A DNA stretch of 64,000 nt from JADCRZ01 sp041751095 (GCA_041751095.1 JBGSYC010000147.1:27849-91848); one strand, 5' to 3'; counted from the stretch's first letter, positions 51,619 through 60,825 are shown. The notes: generated by a model from the sequence alone, not told the origin. Translations and numbers: made by a program.

Positions 51619-52353
51619 TTAAAATTTTACTCCCACTGATGCACCAAACCTGAACCCGGGAGTAAAGCCGGAATATTTTGTGGATATGGTTTGGTTATTG
51701 GTGTCAACAGTTACAGCCACTTTGTTACCAACCACGGGAATATCGTTTAAAACATCCTTGATCATTTGTTCTGCTTCGTTTGCATCAGCATAATTCCAGC
51801 CGATGTGGTTGGTAATATCCGTAAACCTCGAAGTATGGTCGGCGGAATTGACTTCCGGCCCTACCAGGAACATGTCGAATATTACAGCTTTAGCTATTAC
51901 GAACTGAACACCAAGCTGAGCGCCAATGCCAATACCCTTATAGTCTGAATGGCTGTCGAATATCACCTTGTCGCCGCCAAGTTCGCCATGCAACAACCCT
52001 TTTGCTTCATGAGTAAGATATTTGGCATACGGTTCAATATAAAAGCCACTCATTGATTTTTGTCCTAAGTAATGCCGGAATCCTGCCATAAGAGAGAATG
52101 CTTTCGACGTAACCTTATTCTTTTCCCCGTCAAATTCCAATGTTGAGTTCTGATCAAAGGGAATTCCGGCTAAAAAGGTTATCGAATTTCGGTGCTTAAA
52201 GTTATACTCGCCTCCAACGGTTACCTTTCCGATAAAAATTCCGGCAGGTGCAATTTTCAAAGCTGTATGAGGATGGTGACCGGAAATTCTCTGTGCGAAA
52301 ACATCTGCTGTAAGAATGGTGAAAATAGTAAGAAGGGAAATGAGCTGCTTCAT
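51619..52353 (-). CDS. Outer-membrane beta-barrel protein (DUF3575-like)
   Basis: 244 residues; signal MKQLISLLTIFTILTADVFA before QRISG. The strands are outer-membrane-like: ALKIAPAGIFIGKVTVGGEY, AFSLMAGFRHYLG, SGFYIEPYAKYLTHEA, GIGIGAQLGVQFVI and the final FRFGASVGVKF with a C-terminal Phe. An internal insertion (about 165-215) is helical and polar. Probably an abundant eight- to ten-strand barrel of unknown role. Confidence 0.82.
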   Translation of the reverse strand: MKQLISLLTIFTILTADVFAQRISGHHPHTALKIAPAGIFIGKVTVGGEYNFKHRNSITFLAGIPFDQNSTLEFDGEKNKVTSKAFSLMAGFRHYLGQKSMSGFYIEPYAKYLTHEAKGLLHGELGGDKVIFDSHSDYKGIGIGAQLGVQFVIAKAVIFDMFLVGPEVNSADHTSRFTDITNHIGWNYADANEAEQMIKDVLNDIPVVGNKVAVTVDTNNQTISTKYSGFTPGFRFGASVGVKF

Positions 52354-52517
52354 AGTTAAAGAGGATTTGCTTACAAACGCTTTCTTTTTAAATTTGTTTT
52401 CTTACAGCGAATTTCTGTTAAACTAAAAGCTTAATCAACCCGCAGTCGTATTAATTGGGACAAAGGGAGGATGAAGTTCCTGGTGAATGATTGGGGATTA
52501 TGGTTCCTTCGGCTTCT

Positions 52518-52576
52518 AACCTTATAGGTTTTAGCGGTTCGCCGTTTGAGTCACTGGGGTTCTAACCTATAAGGTT
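52518..52576. repeat. Inverted pair of AACCTTATAGGTT elements
   Basis: AACCTTATAGGTT at 52518-52530 and its exact reverse complement AACCTATAAGGTT at 52564-52576, 33 bases apart, in the 373-base gap between the barrel and lpdA. Each unit is itself nearly palindromic. Short repeats of this wording occur in Bacteroidota intergenic DNA as far as I recall. The rest of 52354-52726 shows no gene. Confidence 0.75.
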
Positions 52577-52726
52577 CTGGTTTTTTTTGGCGTAACCCCG
52601 TTAATCCAAACCACCGGCGGATAAGTAGTAAAGCGATACGTTCTGCCTTTTCAGGTCCGGCTAATGCTGTAAATCGCGAAAGGGGGAACGTTAGGCCACA
52701 GCATGAGTTCCCGTTGATGCCCTTTT

Positions 52727-54130
52727 TTATAAGTGGATGGCCTCACCATAGGCCACTTCTATAGCGTCTTTAATTCCTTCGCTTATAGTAGGGTGGGGGT
52801 GAATGCTGTTCAGCACCTCATGGTAAGTAGTCTCTAATTTGCGGGCAGTAACTGTTTGGGCGATGATCTCGGTAACATTATGACCGATCATATGAGTACC
52901 CAGCCATTCACCATATTTAGCGTCGAATATTACTTTTACAAAACCTGCGGTGTCTCCTGCGGCGCTTGCCTTGCCGGACGCGCTTAATGGGAACTTGCCC
53001 ACTTTTACCTCGTAACCTGCTTCTTTAGCAGAAGTTTCCGTGTAGCCTACTGAGGCAATCTCCGGTGTGCAATAAGTACAGCCGGGAACATTATTATAGT
53101 CCATCGGTTCCGGCTGGTGATTGTATTTCTTTTCAGTGAAGCCAATATTTTCAACGCATATGATCCCTTCTTTTGAAGCAACATGGGCAAGAGCCTGGCC
53201 CGGGGCACAATCGCCGATGGCGTAAACGCCCGGAACATTTGTCAGGTAGAATTTGTCAACGACTATTCTTCCCTTGTCCGTTTTAACACCTGTTTCTTCA
53301 AGTCCGATGCCTTCGAGATTTGCAGTATAACCGACCGCACTTAGCACTACTTCAGCTTCAAGTGTCACTTCGCCGTTTTGTGTTTTAACTTTTGCCTTCA
53401 GGAGTGTACCCGAAGTATCTACTGATTCCACCGATGCGCTGGTCATTACATCTATACCGGCTTTTTTATACAGTTTCTCCAGCTCTTTGGAAATTTCTTC
53501 ATCTTCAACAGGAACGATTCTGGGTAAAAATTCAACAAGAGTCACCTTGGTTCCCATGATGTTATAGAAATAGGCAAACTCAACGCCGATGGCTCCGCTT
53601 CCAACAACGATCATGGATTTCGGCTGTGAGGGCAGCGACATCGCTTCCCGGTAACCGATCACCCTCTTGCCATCCTGCTTAAGATTGGGTAATTCCCTGC
53701 TCCTCCCTCCTGTTGCTATAATGATATGTTTCGCTTCTACGGTTTCTTTGCTTCCGTCTGTTTTGGTAACTTCTACCTGTCCTTTGGCTTTCAGCTTACC
53801 AAAGCCCATGATCACATCAATCTTATTTTTCTTCATCAAAAACTGAACACCCCTGCTCATCTTGTCCGCAACTCCGCGGCTTCTTTTAATCACTGCTTCA
53901 AAATTATGCTGACCTGTCGCCGATATCCCATACTCTTCGGCATGCTTGATGTATTCGTATACCTGTGCGCTTTTGAGTAACGCTTTGGTTGGGATACAAC
54001 CCCAGTTCAGGCAAACTCCTCCAAGGCTTTCTTTTTCTATCACTGCGGTCTTAAAGCCTAGCTGAGCTGCACGTATCGCCGCAACATATCCCCCCGGGCC
54101 AGTGCCTATAACAATTACATCGTATGCCAT
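52727..54130 (-). CDS. lpdA: Dihydrolipoyl dehydrogenase (E3)
   Basis: 467 residues. FAD site DVIVIGTGPGGYVAAIRAAQ, redox-active disulfide GGVCLNWGCIPTKALLKSA (Cys at about 40 and 45), NAD site SMIVVGSGAIGVEFAYFYN, second FAD site VYAIGDCAPGQALAHVASKE and the active-site HPHPTISE with the catalytic His of the partner subunit. It reoxidises lipoamide in 2-oxo acid dehydrogenase complexes and the glycine cleavage system, and would serve the E2 protein encoded at 36.6-38.0 kb. It is transcribed alone. Confidence 0.96.
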   Translation of the reverse strand: MAYDVIVIGTGPGGYVAAIRAAQLGFKTAVIEKESLGGVCLNWGCIPTKALLKSAQVYEYIKHAEEYGISATGQHNFEAVIKRSRGVADKMSRGVQFLMKKNKIDVIMGFGKLKAKGQVEVTKTDGSKETVEAKHIIIATGGRSRELPNLKQDGKRVIGYREAMSLPSQPKSMIVVGSGAIGVEFAYFYNIMGTKVTLVEFLPRIVPVEDEEISKELEKLYKKAGIDVMTSASVESVDTSGTLLKAKVKTQNGEVTLEAEVVLSAVGYTANLEGIGLEETGVKTDKGRIVVDKFYLTNVPGVYAIGDCAPGQALAHVASKEGIICVENIGFTEKKYNHQPEPMDYNNVPGCTYCTPEIASVGYTETSAKEAGYEVKVGKFPLSASGKASAAGDTAGFVKVIFDAKYGEWLGTHMIGHNVTEIIAQTVTARKLETTYHEVLNSIHPHPTISEGIKDAIEVAYGEAIHL

Positions 54131-54362
54131 AATGCTTACTTTTAATTGATTTCTAACGATTGCGAAACTACTTCACAAAGCCCAAACATCCAAAACCGTT
54201 ACCTCATCGCAAAGGAAGTGTTTCTCAAAGGATAAACAATCGAAATAAGAAAACTTTAATCGTGTAAACACCATTGGAAAGAGATGTTCCCTGATACGTT
54301 TTATTATTTTCCCGGTTTGATCGGTTCACATTTATTTACATTTGAAAAATAATAACGTTGAC

Positions 54363-55100
54363 ATGAAATTGGACATATTAGCCATTGCGGTGCACCCGGA
54401 TGATGTTGAGCTGGGGTGTGCCGGTACCCTTATGGTTGAGAAATCCAGGGGCAGAAAAGTAGGGGCGCTTGACCTTACCAGGGGAGAGCTGGGTACCAGG
54501 GGCACACCAGAGCTCCGCGATGCAGAGGCTGCAAGGGCGGCAACGATTATGGATCTGGATGTTCGGGAAAATGCAAAGATGGCTGATGGTTTTTTCAGGA
54601 ACGATGAAGAACATCAGCGGATACTGATCTGTTTTCTGCGCAAATATAAACCTGAAATTGTAATAGCCAGCGCCCTTGATGACCGTCATCCCGACCACGG
54701 CAGGGCCGGGCATCTGATATCAGATGCATGTTTTTTGAGCGGATTAAGAAAGATAGAAACACGGGATGAGAACGGTGAGGAACAGCCGCACTGGAGGCCA
54801 AAATACATCTTTCATATGATCCAGGACAGGTATTATGCTCCCACTTTCGTTTACGATATCTCATCCGTATTTGACAGGAAGATCGATTCGGTCAGAGCCT
54901 ATTCTTCCCAATTTTTTACCCCGGATTATGAAAGCGGGGAGCCTCAGACATACATATCGACCCCCGGATTTTTGAATTCGATCATAGGCAGGCATGCCAT
55001 GTTCGGTAAAATGATAGGGGTAGCTTACGCTGAAGGGTTTATTTCGGAAAAAATGATAGGTGTCAGCGACTTCAACGCTTTCATCCAAAAAGACACATGA
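54363..55100 (+). CDS. bshB1: Bacillithiol biosynthesis deacetylase BshB1
   Basis: 245 residues from the ATG at 54363 (an in-frame TTG lies 21 bases upstream). LDILAIAVHPDDVELGCAGT gives the zinc-binding HPDD; TRGELGTRGTPELRDAEA is the family mark, and ALDDRHPDHGRAGHLISDAC holds the third ligand. SQFFTPDYESGEPQTYI and EGFISEKMIGV complete the LmbE-like fold of BshB1. It removes acetate from GlcNAc-malate, the second step of bacillithiol synthesis, in the cytoplasm. Confidence 0.95.
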   Translation: MKLDILAIAVHPDDVELGCAGTLMVEKSRGRKVGALDLTRGELGTRGTPELRDAEAARAATIMDLDVRENAKMADGFFRNDEEHQRILICFLRKYKPEIVIASALDDRHPDHGRAGHLISDACFLSGLRKIETRDENGEEQPHWRPKYIFHMIQDRYYAPTFVYDISSVFDRKIDSVRAYSSQFFTPDYESGEPQTYISTPGFLNSIIGRHAMFGKMIGVAYAEGFISEKMIGVSDFNAFIQKDT

Positions 55101-55168
55101 CAGAAATAAATATTGTTTTTGCCACCCCGATTTGTGTCCATGCTAACAAAAAAAACAAATAAATTTTT

Positions 55169-55176
55169 TACCTTTG
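55169..55176 (+). promoter_or_regulatory. -7 promoter box for the fatty acid desaturase
   Basis: TACCTTTG fits TAnnTTTG; 30 bases before the desaturase ATG. The upstream -33 region is A-rich, without TTTG. Confidence 0.5.
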
Positions 55177-55205
55177 TCGCCGATTCATTTACCAATCTCA
55201 CTTAT

Positions 55206-56270
55206 ATGGCAACTCCGAAGTTTTCCACTGTTCCACATTCATTTCACTCTGAATTAAAAAAAAGGATTAGCGATTACTTTGATGAGGTAGGTAAATCCAC
55301 TTATGGAAATTATAAACTATTTATCAAGGCAGTCATACTAATGGCAGGTTTCGTGGTGGGCTACATTCACCTGGTATTTTTTACGCCAAACATTTTCTTT
55401 TCAATTATCGAAAGTGTTCTCCTCGGGGGAATCGTTGCTGCTATAGGCTTTAATGTTATGCACGATGGCGCCCATGGCAGTTTCAGCAGGTACAAATGGG
55501 TTAACCAGTTTGCTGCATTTTCTTTGAACATACTTGGAGGCAACAGCTTTATGTGGAATGTAAAGCATAACATCATTCATCATGCGTATACGAATGTTGA
55601 TGGCATTGATGATGATATCGACATACAGCCATGGATGCGTATGAGTGAAACACAAAAGAAATACAGGCTTCATAAATATCAGCACATATATTTCTGGTTT
55701 CTTTATTCCCTGCTTTACATTTTCTGGATTTTCGTACTTGATTACCAGAAATATTTCAAAAGCCGCGTAGGCAGTATGGAACTGAAAAAGATGAATCTGT
55801 CGGATCACCTGGTTTTCTGGGGGTTTAAATTATTTCATGCCTTTTTATTTATCGGCTTACCCATCTATATGCTTGGCTTCACCTACTGGCTTGTAGGTTT
55901 CCTGATCTTTACTTGCGTGGCGGGGTTTGTTCTGAGCCTGGTATTTCAACTGGCACATACAGTTGAGCATACAGCATTTCCGGTACCGGATGTTGAAACA
56001 GGTAAATTCGATGAATGGGCTGTTCACCAGATAAAGACAACTGCGAATTTCGCCACCGGCAATAAGATTATCTCCTGGCTTGTCGGGGGATTGAATTTCC
56101 AGATCGAACACCATTTGTTCCCTAAGATTTCCCATGTACATTATCCTGAAATCAGCAAGATCATCAGGCAGGCCTGCAGGGAATATGGTATAGAATACAT
56201 CGAGTACCCCAAGATGCGTTATGCAGTGGCTTCCCATGTTGCTTTTCTGAAAGAAATGGGAAGGAAGTAA
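55206..56270 (+). CDS. Membrane fatty acid desaturase (acyl-CoA front-end type)
   Basis: 354 residues from the ATG at 55206 (upstream in-frame residues are unlike the family). Three His boxes bind the di-iron centre: HDGAHG, HNIIHHAYTN and QIEHHLFP. The Gln before the last box is typical of front-end desaturases. Four membrane helices appear around AVILMAGFVVGYIHLVFF, SIIESVLLGGIVAAIGF, FLYSLLYIFWIFVL and AFLFIGLPIYMLG. It introduces double bases into membrane fatty acids, probably to adjust fluidity. It follows bshB1 closely but has its own promoter box. Confidence 0.92.
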   Translation: MATPKFSTVPHSFHSELKKRISDYFDEVGKSTYGNYKLFIKAVILMAGFVVGYIHLVFFTPNIFFSIIESVLLGGIVAAIGFNVMHDGAHGSFSRYKWVNQFAAFSLNILGGNSFMWNVKHNIIHHAYTNVDGIDDDIDIQPWMRMSETQKKYRLHKYQHIYFWFLYSLLYIFWIFVLDYQKYFKSRVGSMELKKMNLSDHLVFWGFKLFHAFLFIGLPIYMLGFTYWLVGFLIFTCVAGFVLSLVFQLAHTVEHTAFPVPDVETGKFDEWAVHQIKTTANFATGNKIISWLVGGLNFQIEHHLFPKISHVHYPEISKIIRQACREYGIEYIEYPKMRYAVASHVAFLKEMGRK

Positions 56271-56486
56271 CATCCTTTAACGAACGCCATCTCCCTGATA
56301 CATCGTTGAAGCGGGTAACGGGTTTACGGTTCATTCGTAAATTTCTTAACCTCATTGTGCCCGGAAGGTTTATAAATTGGCCAGGTTATTTACTCCGTGC
56401 TGATTCATTTCTGTTTACGCTTTTGGCATATAGATTCTTCCTTCCAACCATCATTAGTTTCCTGCCAGGTTTCTGTATTTTTACAA

Positions 56487-57641
56487 ATGGATTTTAAATT
56501 AACCGAAGAGCAGTTGGTTGTTAAACAGGCTGCACATGATTTTGCCGTTCATGAGTGTTTGCCCGGAGTGATAGAACGAGACGAACAGCAAAAATTCCCA
56601 AAAGAGCAGGTCATGCAGCTTGCCAGTTTGGGTTTTATGGGCATGATGGTAAGTCCTGAATATGGAGGTGCAGGAATGGACACAATTAGTTATGTACTTG
56701 CCATTGAAGAGATCAGCAAAATAGATGCAAGCATAAGCGTTTGTATGAGTGTAAATAATAGCCTGGTATGCTGGGGTATCAATGAATATGGAACCGAAGA
56801 GCAAAAGCAGAAATATCTGATTCCGTTAGCCCAGGGGAAGAAGGACGAAGAACTGTATATCGGTGCGTTTCTGCTTAGTGAGCCTGAAGCAGGAAGTGAT
56901 GCTACGTCGCAACGTACTACCGCTGAGTATAAGGGCGACCACTACCTGTTAAACGGGACAAAAAACTGGATTACGAACGGCAACTCCGCATCCGTATATC
57001 TCGTTATGGCCCAAACTGACCAGGCAAAGAAAAGCCGCGGCATTAATGTGTTTATTGTAGAGAAATCATGGCCCGGCGTTGCGGTAGGCGGCAAGGAAAA
57101 CAAATTGGGCATCAGGGGAAGCGACACACATAGCATCAATTTTAATGATGTTGTTGTTCCGATAGAAAACATGATTGGCGATGATGGTTTTGGTTTTACG
57201 TTTGCGATGAAAACGCTGAATGGTGGAAGAATTGGAATTGCTTCGCAGGCCCTGGGCATTGCCAGTGGATCTTACGAACTTTCATTGAAATATTCGAAAG
57301 AGCGGAAAGCTTTCGGTAAAGAGATCATGCATCACCAGGCAATTCAATTCAAATTGGCTGACATGGCCACGAAGATCGAAGCGGCCAGGTTACTTTGTCT
57401 TAAAGCTGCATGGGAAAAAGACATTGGAAAAGACTACACGTTAAGCGCCGCTATGGCCAAAGTATTTGCAAGTGAAACGGCTATGTGGGCTGCTATCGAG
57501 GCGATACAGATCCATGGCGGATATGGATATGTAAAGGAATATCATGTTGAACGGTTTATGCGGGATGCAAAAATAACCCAGATTTACGAAGGCACGAGTG
57601 AAGTGCAGCGCATGGTGATCAGCCGTTCTATTTTAAAATGA
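56487..57641 (+). CDS. Acyl-CoA dehydrogenase
   Basis: 384 residues from the ATG at 56487. The standard fold: MDFKLTEEQLVVKQAAHDFA N-terminal helices, MGMMVSPEYGGAGMD, the FAD/substrate loop IGAFLLSEPEAGSDATSQRT, LNGTKNWITNGNSASVYLVM, RIGIASQALGIASGSYELSL, and near the C-terminus QIHGGYGYVKEYHVERFMRD with ITQIYEGTSEVQRMVISR, which includes the catalytic Glu (YEGT). It removes hydrogens from acyl-CoA in fatty or branched-chain acid breakdown. The GSD and YEGT signs fit short- or medium-chain types. No ETF genes are near. Confidence 0.95.
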   Translation: MDFKLTEEQLVVKQAAHDFAVHECLPGVIERDEQQKFPKEQVMQLASLGFMGMMVSPEYGGAGMDTISYVLAIEEISKIDASISVCMSVNNSLVCWGINEYGTEEQKQKYLIPLAQGKKDEELYIGAFLLSEPEAGSDATSQRTTAEYKGDHYLLNGTKNWITNGNSASVYLVMAQTDQAKKSRGINVFIVEKSWPGVAVGGKENKLGIRGSDTHSINFNDVVVPIENMIGDDGFGFTFAMKTLNGGRIGIASQALGIASGSYELSLKYSKERKAFGKEIMHHQAIQFKLADMATKIEAARLLCLKAAWEKDIGKDYTLSAAMAKVFASETAMWAAIEAIQIHGGYGYVKEYHVERFMRDAKITQIYEGTSEVQRMVISRSILK

Positions 57642-57753
57642 AAAGTTTTTCAGGCTTCCCGACAATGGCTGCAATTGAGGGTTAAAGGCGGTCTGCAAAA
57701 GCCGGCCCATAGCGCTGAGGGGGAATTTTTGTCTAAGCAAATGCCCGATGTTA

Positions 57754-57761
57754 TAATTTTG
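57754..57761 (+). promoter_or_regulatory. Promoter of the YggS-family gene
   Basis: TAATTTTG matches TAnnTTTG, with a TTTG at 57728-57731 (22 bases upstream, slightly long for the usual 19-20). It lies 23 bases before the ATG. Confidence 0.45.
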
Positions 57762-57783
57762 CAAAGCAGCAAAACAAATCACT

Positions 57784-58467
57784 ATGCCGGTAAACATAGA
57801 AAATTATACGTTAATCAAAAAAGAACTGGGAGACAAGAGGAGGCTTGTTGCAGTGTCTAAAGTTCGTACGGTAGAGGAAATAAGATTATTGTATTCACTG
57901 GGCCAGCGGGATTTTGGCGAAAATTACGTACAGGAGATGGCGGCGAAACAACTAGAATTGCCAAATGATATCAGGTGGCATTTTATAGGCCACTTGCAAA
58001 CAAACAAAGTAAAGTATATTGCTCCGTTTGTTTACATGATACATGGCGTTGACCGGTTTAAATTACTTGAAGAGATTGACCGTATGGCCGAAAAGAACCA
58101 AAGGGTAATCAGTTGCCTTCTGCAGGTCCATATTGCGCAGGAAGAGTCGAAATTCGGGTTCAACGAGAAAGAATTAAAGGAGCTTATAACAGCCATTCCA
58201 AAATATAAGCTTGAGAACAAGCTGTCACATATAAAATTATGCGGAATGATGGGAATGGCTTCTTTAACGGAAAACACCGAACTGGTCAGAAAGGAGTTTA
58301 AGTATTTGAAAGTGTTGTTTGACGATACAAAAGCTGAAATAAGCCAGCCAACGTTTCAAACGCTCAGCATGGGTATGAGCGACGATTACAAGATAGCTTT
58401 GGAAGAAGGCAGCAACATGGTCCGGATTGGCAGTTTGGTGTTTGGAAGAAGGGTTTATAATGAGTAA
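57784..58467 (+). CDS. YggS family PLP homeostasis protein
   Basis: 227 residues. RRLVAVSKVRTVEEIRLLYS carries the PLP-binding Lys (residue 25-26 area). RDFGENYVQEM, WHFIGHLQTNKVKYIAPFVY, HGVDRFKLLEEID, LCGMMGMASLTE and FQTLSMGMSDDYKIALEEGS with MVRIGSLVFG are all family landmarks. Members bind pyridoxal phosphate without catalysing a known reaction and keep free PLP balanced. It is cytoplasmic. A leftward secreted protein gene converges from the right. Confidence 0.95.
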   Translation: MPVNIENYTLIKKELGDKRRLVAVSKVRTVEEIRLLYSLGQRDFGENYVQEMAAKQLELPNDIRWHFIGHLQTNKVKYIAPFVYMIHGVDRFKLLEEIDRMAEKNQRVISCLLQVHIAQEESKFGFNEKELKELITAIPKYKLENKLSHIKLCGMMGMASLTENTELVRKEFKYLKVLFDDTKAEISQPTFQTLSMGMSDDYKIALEEGSNMVRIGSLVFGRRVYNE

Positions 58468-58550
58468 CATAGGAAGCGGAAAAGTTTTCGTATCACTGCT
58501 AAAAATACCGCGGCCTCACTGGTCTTTGCTTTACAAAAAGTCAGGAGATT

Positions 58551-59393
58551 TTATTTCAGAAGTTGCTCTTTTGAGATTTTTACAGCCCTTGCCTTGTTGG
58601 CCAGGGCGTATTCAAGCAACCACAAGTTGCCTTCCGGATCAAAAACGCCTGCAGTTGGAGACCAGGGGGAAACCGAATAGTATACGTTTGAAACTTTTCC
58701 CCCGGATGTGATTTTTTTTACTGTCTGGCCGCTGAAATTTGCCAGGTAAACGTTTTCATGGCTATCCATCCATATGCCCATAACACTGTGACGGGGTGCA
58801 TAAATGGAAAACGCAGGTGTACTGCTGCTCAGGTTGGCGGCAACCAGCTCCGGTTTGCCTTCCCCGGGGATTTTGTAGAGATCATGTAAGTCAACAAAAT
58901 AAACGTCTTCTTTTTTTGAAACGTACATCCATCTGATGTCTTTGAATTTGCCTGCTGCAATTGTCCGGATATTTCCATCGGGCGTTTTCCGCTGGAAGCG
59001 GCTTATCGTGAACTTTTCGACCCAATACATATTTCCACTGACATCCCTTACAAAACTGTAGTCAGTCAGGAAGCCTGCAGTGCCTTTTTTCACGGTTATC
59101 ACTGAACCGTTGTTTTTCAGACACCATACGTAATGGCCCCATGTCTTGAGTGCGTCCCCGTTATACCACACATGCTCGCCAAAAATATTGTCATTGCTGT
59201 CGATATACAGTTCATGCGTATGAACATACGGAACTGCGACGCTTTTATTTCCATTCAGGTCTATTTTCCAAACCTGTTCAAGGTCGGTATAGTAAACGTT
59301 TCCTTTTTTGTCTATTACGATCCCAATTCCAGGATGGGCGGCGGAAATATAAAAAGCGTGTAACATTAAGAGTAAGACAGGATACTTTTTCAT
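58551..59393 (-). CDS. Secreted NHL/beta-propeller-like protein
   Basis: 280 residues; signal peptide MKKYPVLLLMLHAFYISAA. Repeats of the NHL or SMP-30-like type follow: GIGIVIDKKGNVYYTDLEQV, VHTHELYIDSNDNIFGEHVW, DVSGNMYWVEKFTISRFQRK, MGIWMDSHENVYLANFSGQT and GVFDPEGNLWLLEYALANKA, so a propeller of about five or six blades. There are no catalytic residues that I can assign. It follows the dioxygenase/thioredoxin gene by ten bases on the same strand and is probably co-expressed with it. Confidence 0.78.
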   Translation of the reverse strand: MKKYPVLLLMLHAFYISAAHPGIGIVIDKKGNVYYTDLEQVWKIDLNGNKSVAVPYVHTHELYIDSNDNIFGEHVWYNGDALKTWGHYVWCLKNNGSVITVKKGTAGFLTDYSFVRDVSGNMYWVEKFTISRFQRKTPDGNIRTIAAGKFKDIRWMYVSKKEDVYFVDLHDLYKIPGEGKPELVAANLSSSTPAFSIYAPRHSVMGIWMDSHENVYLANFSGQTVKKITSGGKVSNVYYSVSPWSPTAGVFDPEGNLWLLEYALANKARAVKISKEQLLK

Positions 59394-59403
59394 GAAGAAA
59401 GTC

Positions 59404-60567
59404 TTATGATGATGTTAATTCAAGTTGTCTCAACAGCCGTTCAGCACCGCCAGCCTCCCAATTGATGTGCTTTTCAATCACAACCCTCTTTCTATAAATA
59501 AAAATAGTGCTGATAACTGAGGGGTTTATTTTATACAAACCTGCAGTCTCCGGATCATCGGGAGAAGGAATGTAAGTTATCGCGATTTTTTCCAGACGAT
59601 TTTTTGCTATATAATCCATTAGTTCATCTTCTGTTTCCTTTGCAGGTTTTTTACCCGGATTCATATAGATAAGAAATACCCTCAGCCTGCTGTAACCGGA
59701 TTTTTGAACGGCTTTTTCCATTTGAACCAGCAGCCCGGTAATCTCATGCAGATGCTCCTTGTTCCACCAGATCATGATACCCTGTGCATATCCGTATTTA
59801 CACATAGGACAAACCCGTTTTCCTGAGTCAGGTCCCGATACGTGTTTTGGGTCGAAGGCCGGACAATTATCACCAACAGCTAATCCTGACTTCGGCAGAA
59901 CAGATACCTCCCGGGGATAATTGGCAATATTCTTCCCAAGAATAATATCCCTTCTGCCAGTCAATTGGTTGCCGTTTTGCTGTAATGAAATAATTCCGTT
60001 TCCTCCGTGGTTTTTTTGCCTGCTTCTCATGGTGGTTGTCAGATATGGATCATCATTAAACTGAATATCATCGATATAATATTCATTAATATCCGGCTCT
60101 TTTACAATGATGTGAATATGCGCGGGAATATCTGCAGCGGGATAGGGTGCAGGCCTGAGTGTATATAATTTATATTCGCCTCTTTCATTTGTCCTGACCC
60201 AGCCCCTCAGGTATCCATGACGCTTACCCCATCCTTTCTCATTCCCCTTTTGTGGATAACGCCCTGTCTGATCAGTATGATACATATATAAGATGACGTT
60301 AGGTGCAGGAGTAAGCGCATCGGGTTTATAAACGACACCTGTGATAATCATTTTCGGACCGCCTTCCTGATAATCAGGAAGGGTGTCTGTGTGATCGATA
60401 GCGGCAAACGGAAAAACGCTTTCGTAAATCGCTTCACAGCCCTCACATTCACCTCCAACTTTTTCTTGCGGAACTGTGGGTAAAGGGTTGGCATTTCCGG
60501 GCTCCTGCGAACAACCTGCTATGGCTATAAGCAACAGCAGCAGCAGGAGAGATAGACCTGGTTTCAT
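59404..60567 (-). CDS. Lipoprotein fusing an intradiol ring-cleavage dioxygenase to a thioredoxin-like domain
   Basis: 387 residues from the ATG at 60567; an ATG seven codons upstream is in frame. MKPGLSLLLLLLLIAIAGCS is a lipoprotein signal with the Cys at 19. Residues about 40-230 are an intradiol dioxygenase: VGGECEGCEAIYE, VILYMYHTDQTGRYPQ, HGYLRGWVRTNERGEYKLYT, APYPAADIPAHIHII. The iron ligands are the two Tyr (GRYP and APYP) and HIH; the Arg usually three residues before the first His is Ile here. Residues about 245-385 form a thioredoxin-like domain with VGDNCPAFDPKHV and a CPMC active-site-like pair. The fusion suggests an extracytoplasmic redox function rather than protocatechuate breakdown. 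Confidence 0.85.
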   Translation of the reverse strand: MKPGLSLLLLLLLIAIAGCSQEPGNANPLPTVPQEKVGGECEGCEAIYESVFPFAAIDHTDTLPDYQEGGPKMIITGVVYKPDALTPAPNVILYMYHTDQTGRYPQKGNEKGWGKRHGYLRGWVRTNERGEYKLYTLRPAPYPAADIPAHIHIIVKEPDINEYYIDDIQFNDDPYLTTTMRSRQKNHGGNGIISLQQNGNQLTGRRDIILGKNIANYPREVSVLPKSGLAVGDNCPAFDPKHVSGPDSGKRVCPMCKYGYAQGIMIWWNKEHLHEITGLLVQMEKAVQKSGYSRLRVFLIYMNPGKKPAKETEDELMDYIAKNRLEKIAITYIPSPDDPETAGLYKINPSVISTIFIYRKRVVIEKHINWEAGGAERLLRQLELTSS

Positions 60568-60736
60568 ATATTGATTTATTATTGACAAAGGGCAATTTCT
60601 TTAACGCCGGTTCTGCAGGGGGCTATTTGTTTTTAAATACCGCTCTTCCACAAAACAAAGGGAATACATTTATTTGTTACGATGAGCCTCTTTACATGAG
60701 ATGTCGTCAACCCTTGATGTAATTCGTAGTATTCTT

Positions 60737-60753
60737 CAAAGATGTGATCTTTG
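60737..60753. promoter_or_regulatory. Perfect palindrome upstream of the LytS-like kinase
   Basis: CAAAGATGTGATCTTTG has two perfect seven-base arms around GTG, 73 bases before the kinase start and inside the divergent region with the dioxygenase gene. It could bind the LytTR regulator encoded downstream, but LytTR sites are usually direct repeats. The neighbouring GTATTACAGGCATTACAG (60765-60782) is such a direct repeat, nine bases per unit. Confidence 0.45.
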
Positions 60754-60825
60754 CATTTTGTCAGGTATTACAGGCATTACAGATAATAATCGTAACCTGC
60801 ATGCATTTCTTTATTTATTTTACTT

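Noticed and set aside
52354..52726. Possible transposon in the repeat-bearing gap
   Set aside because: No transposase fragment or terminal inverted repeats with target duplication were found, only the two short units.
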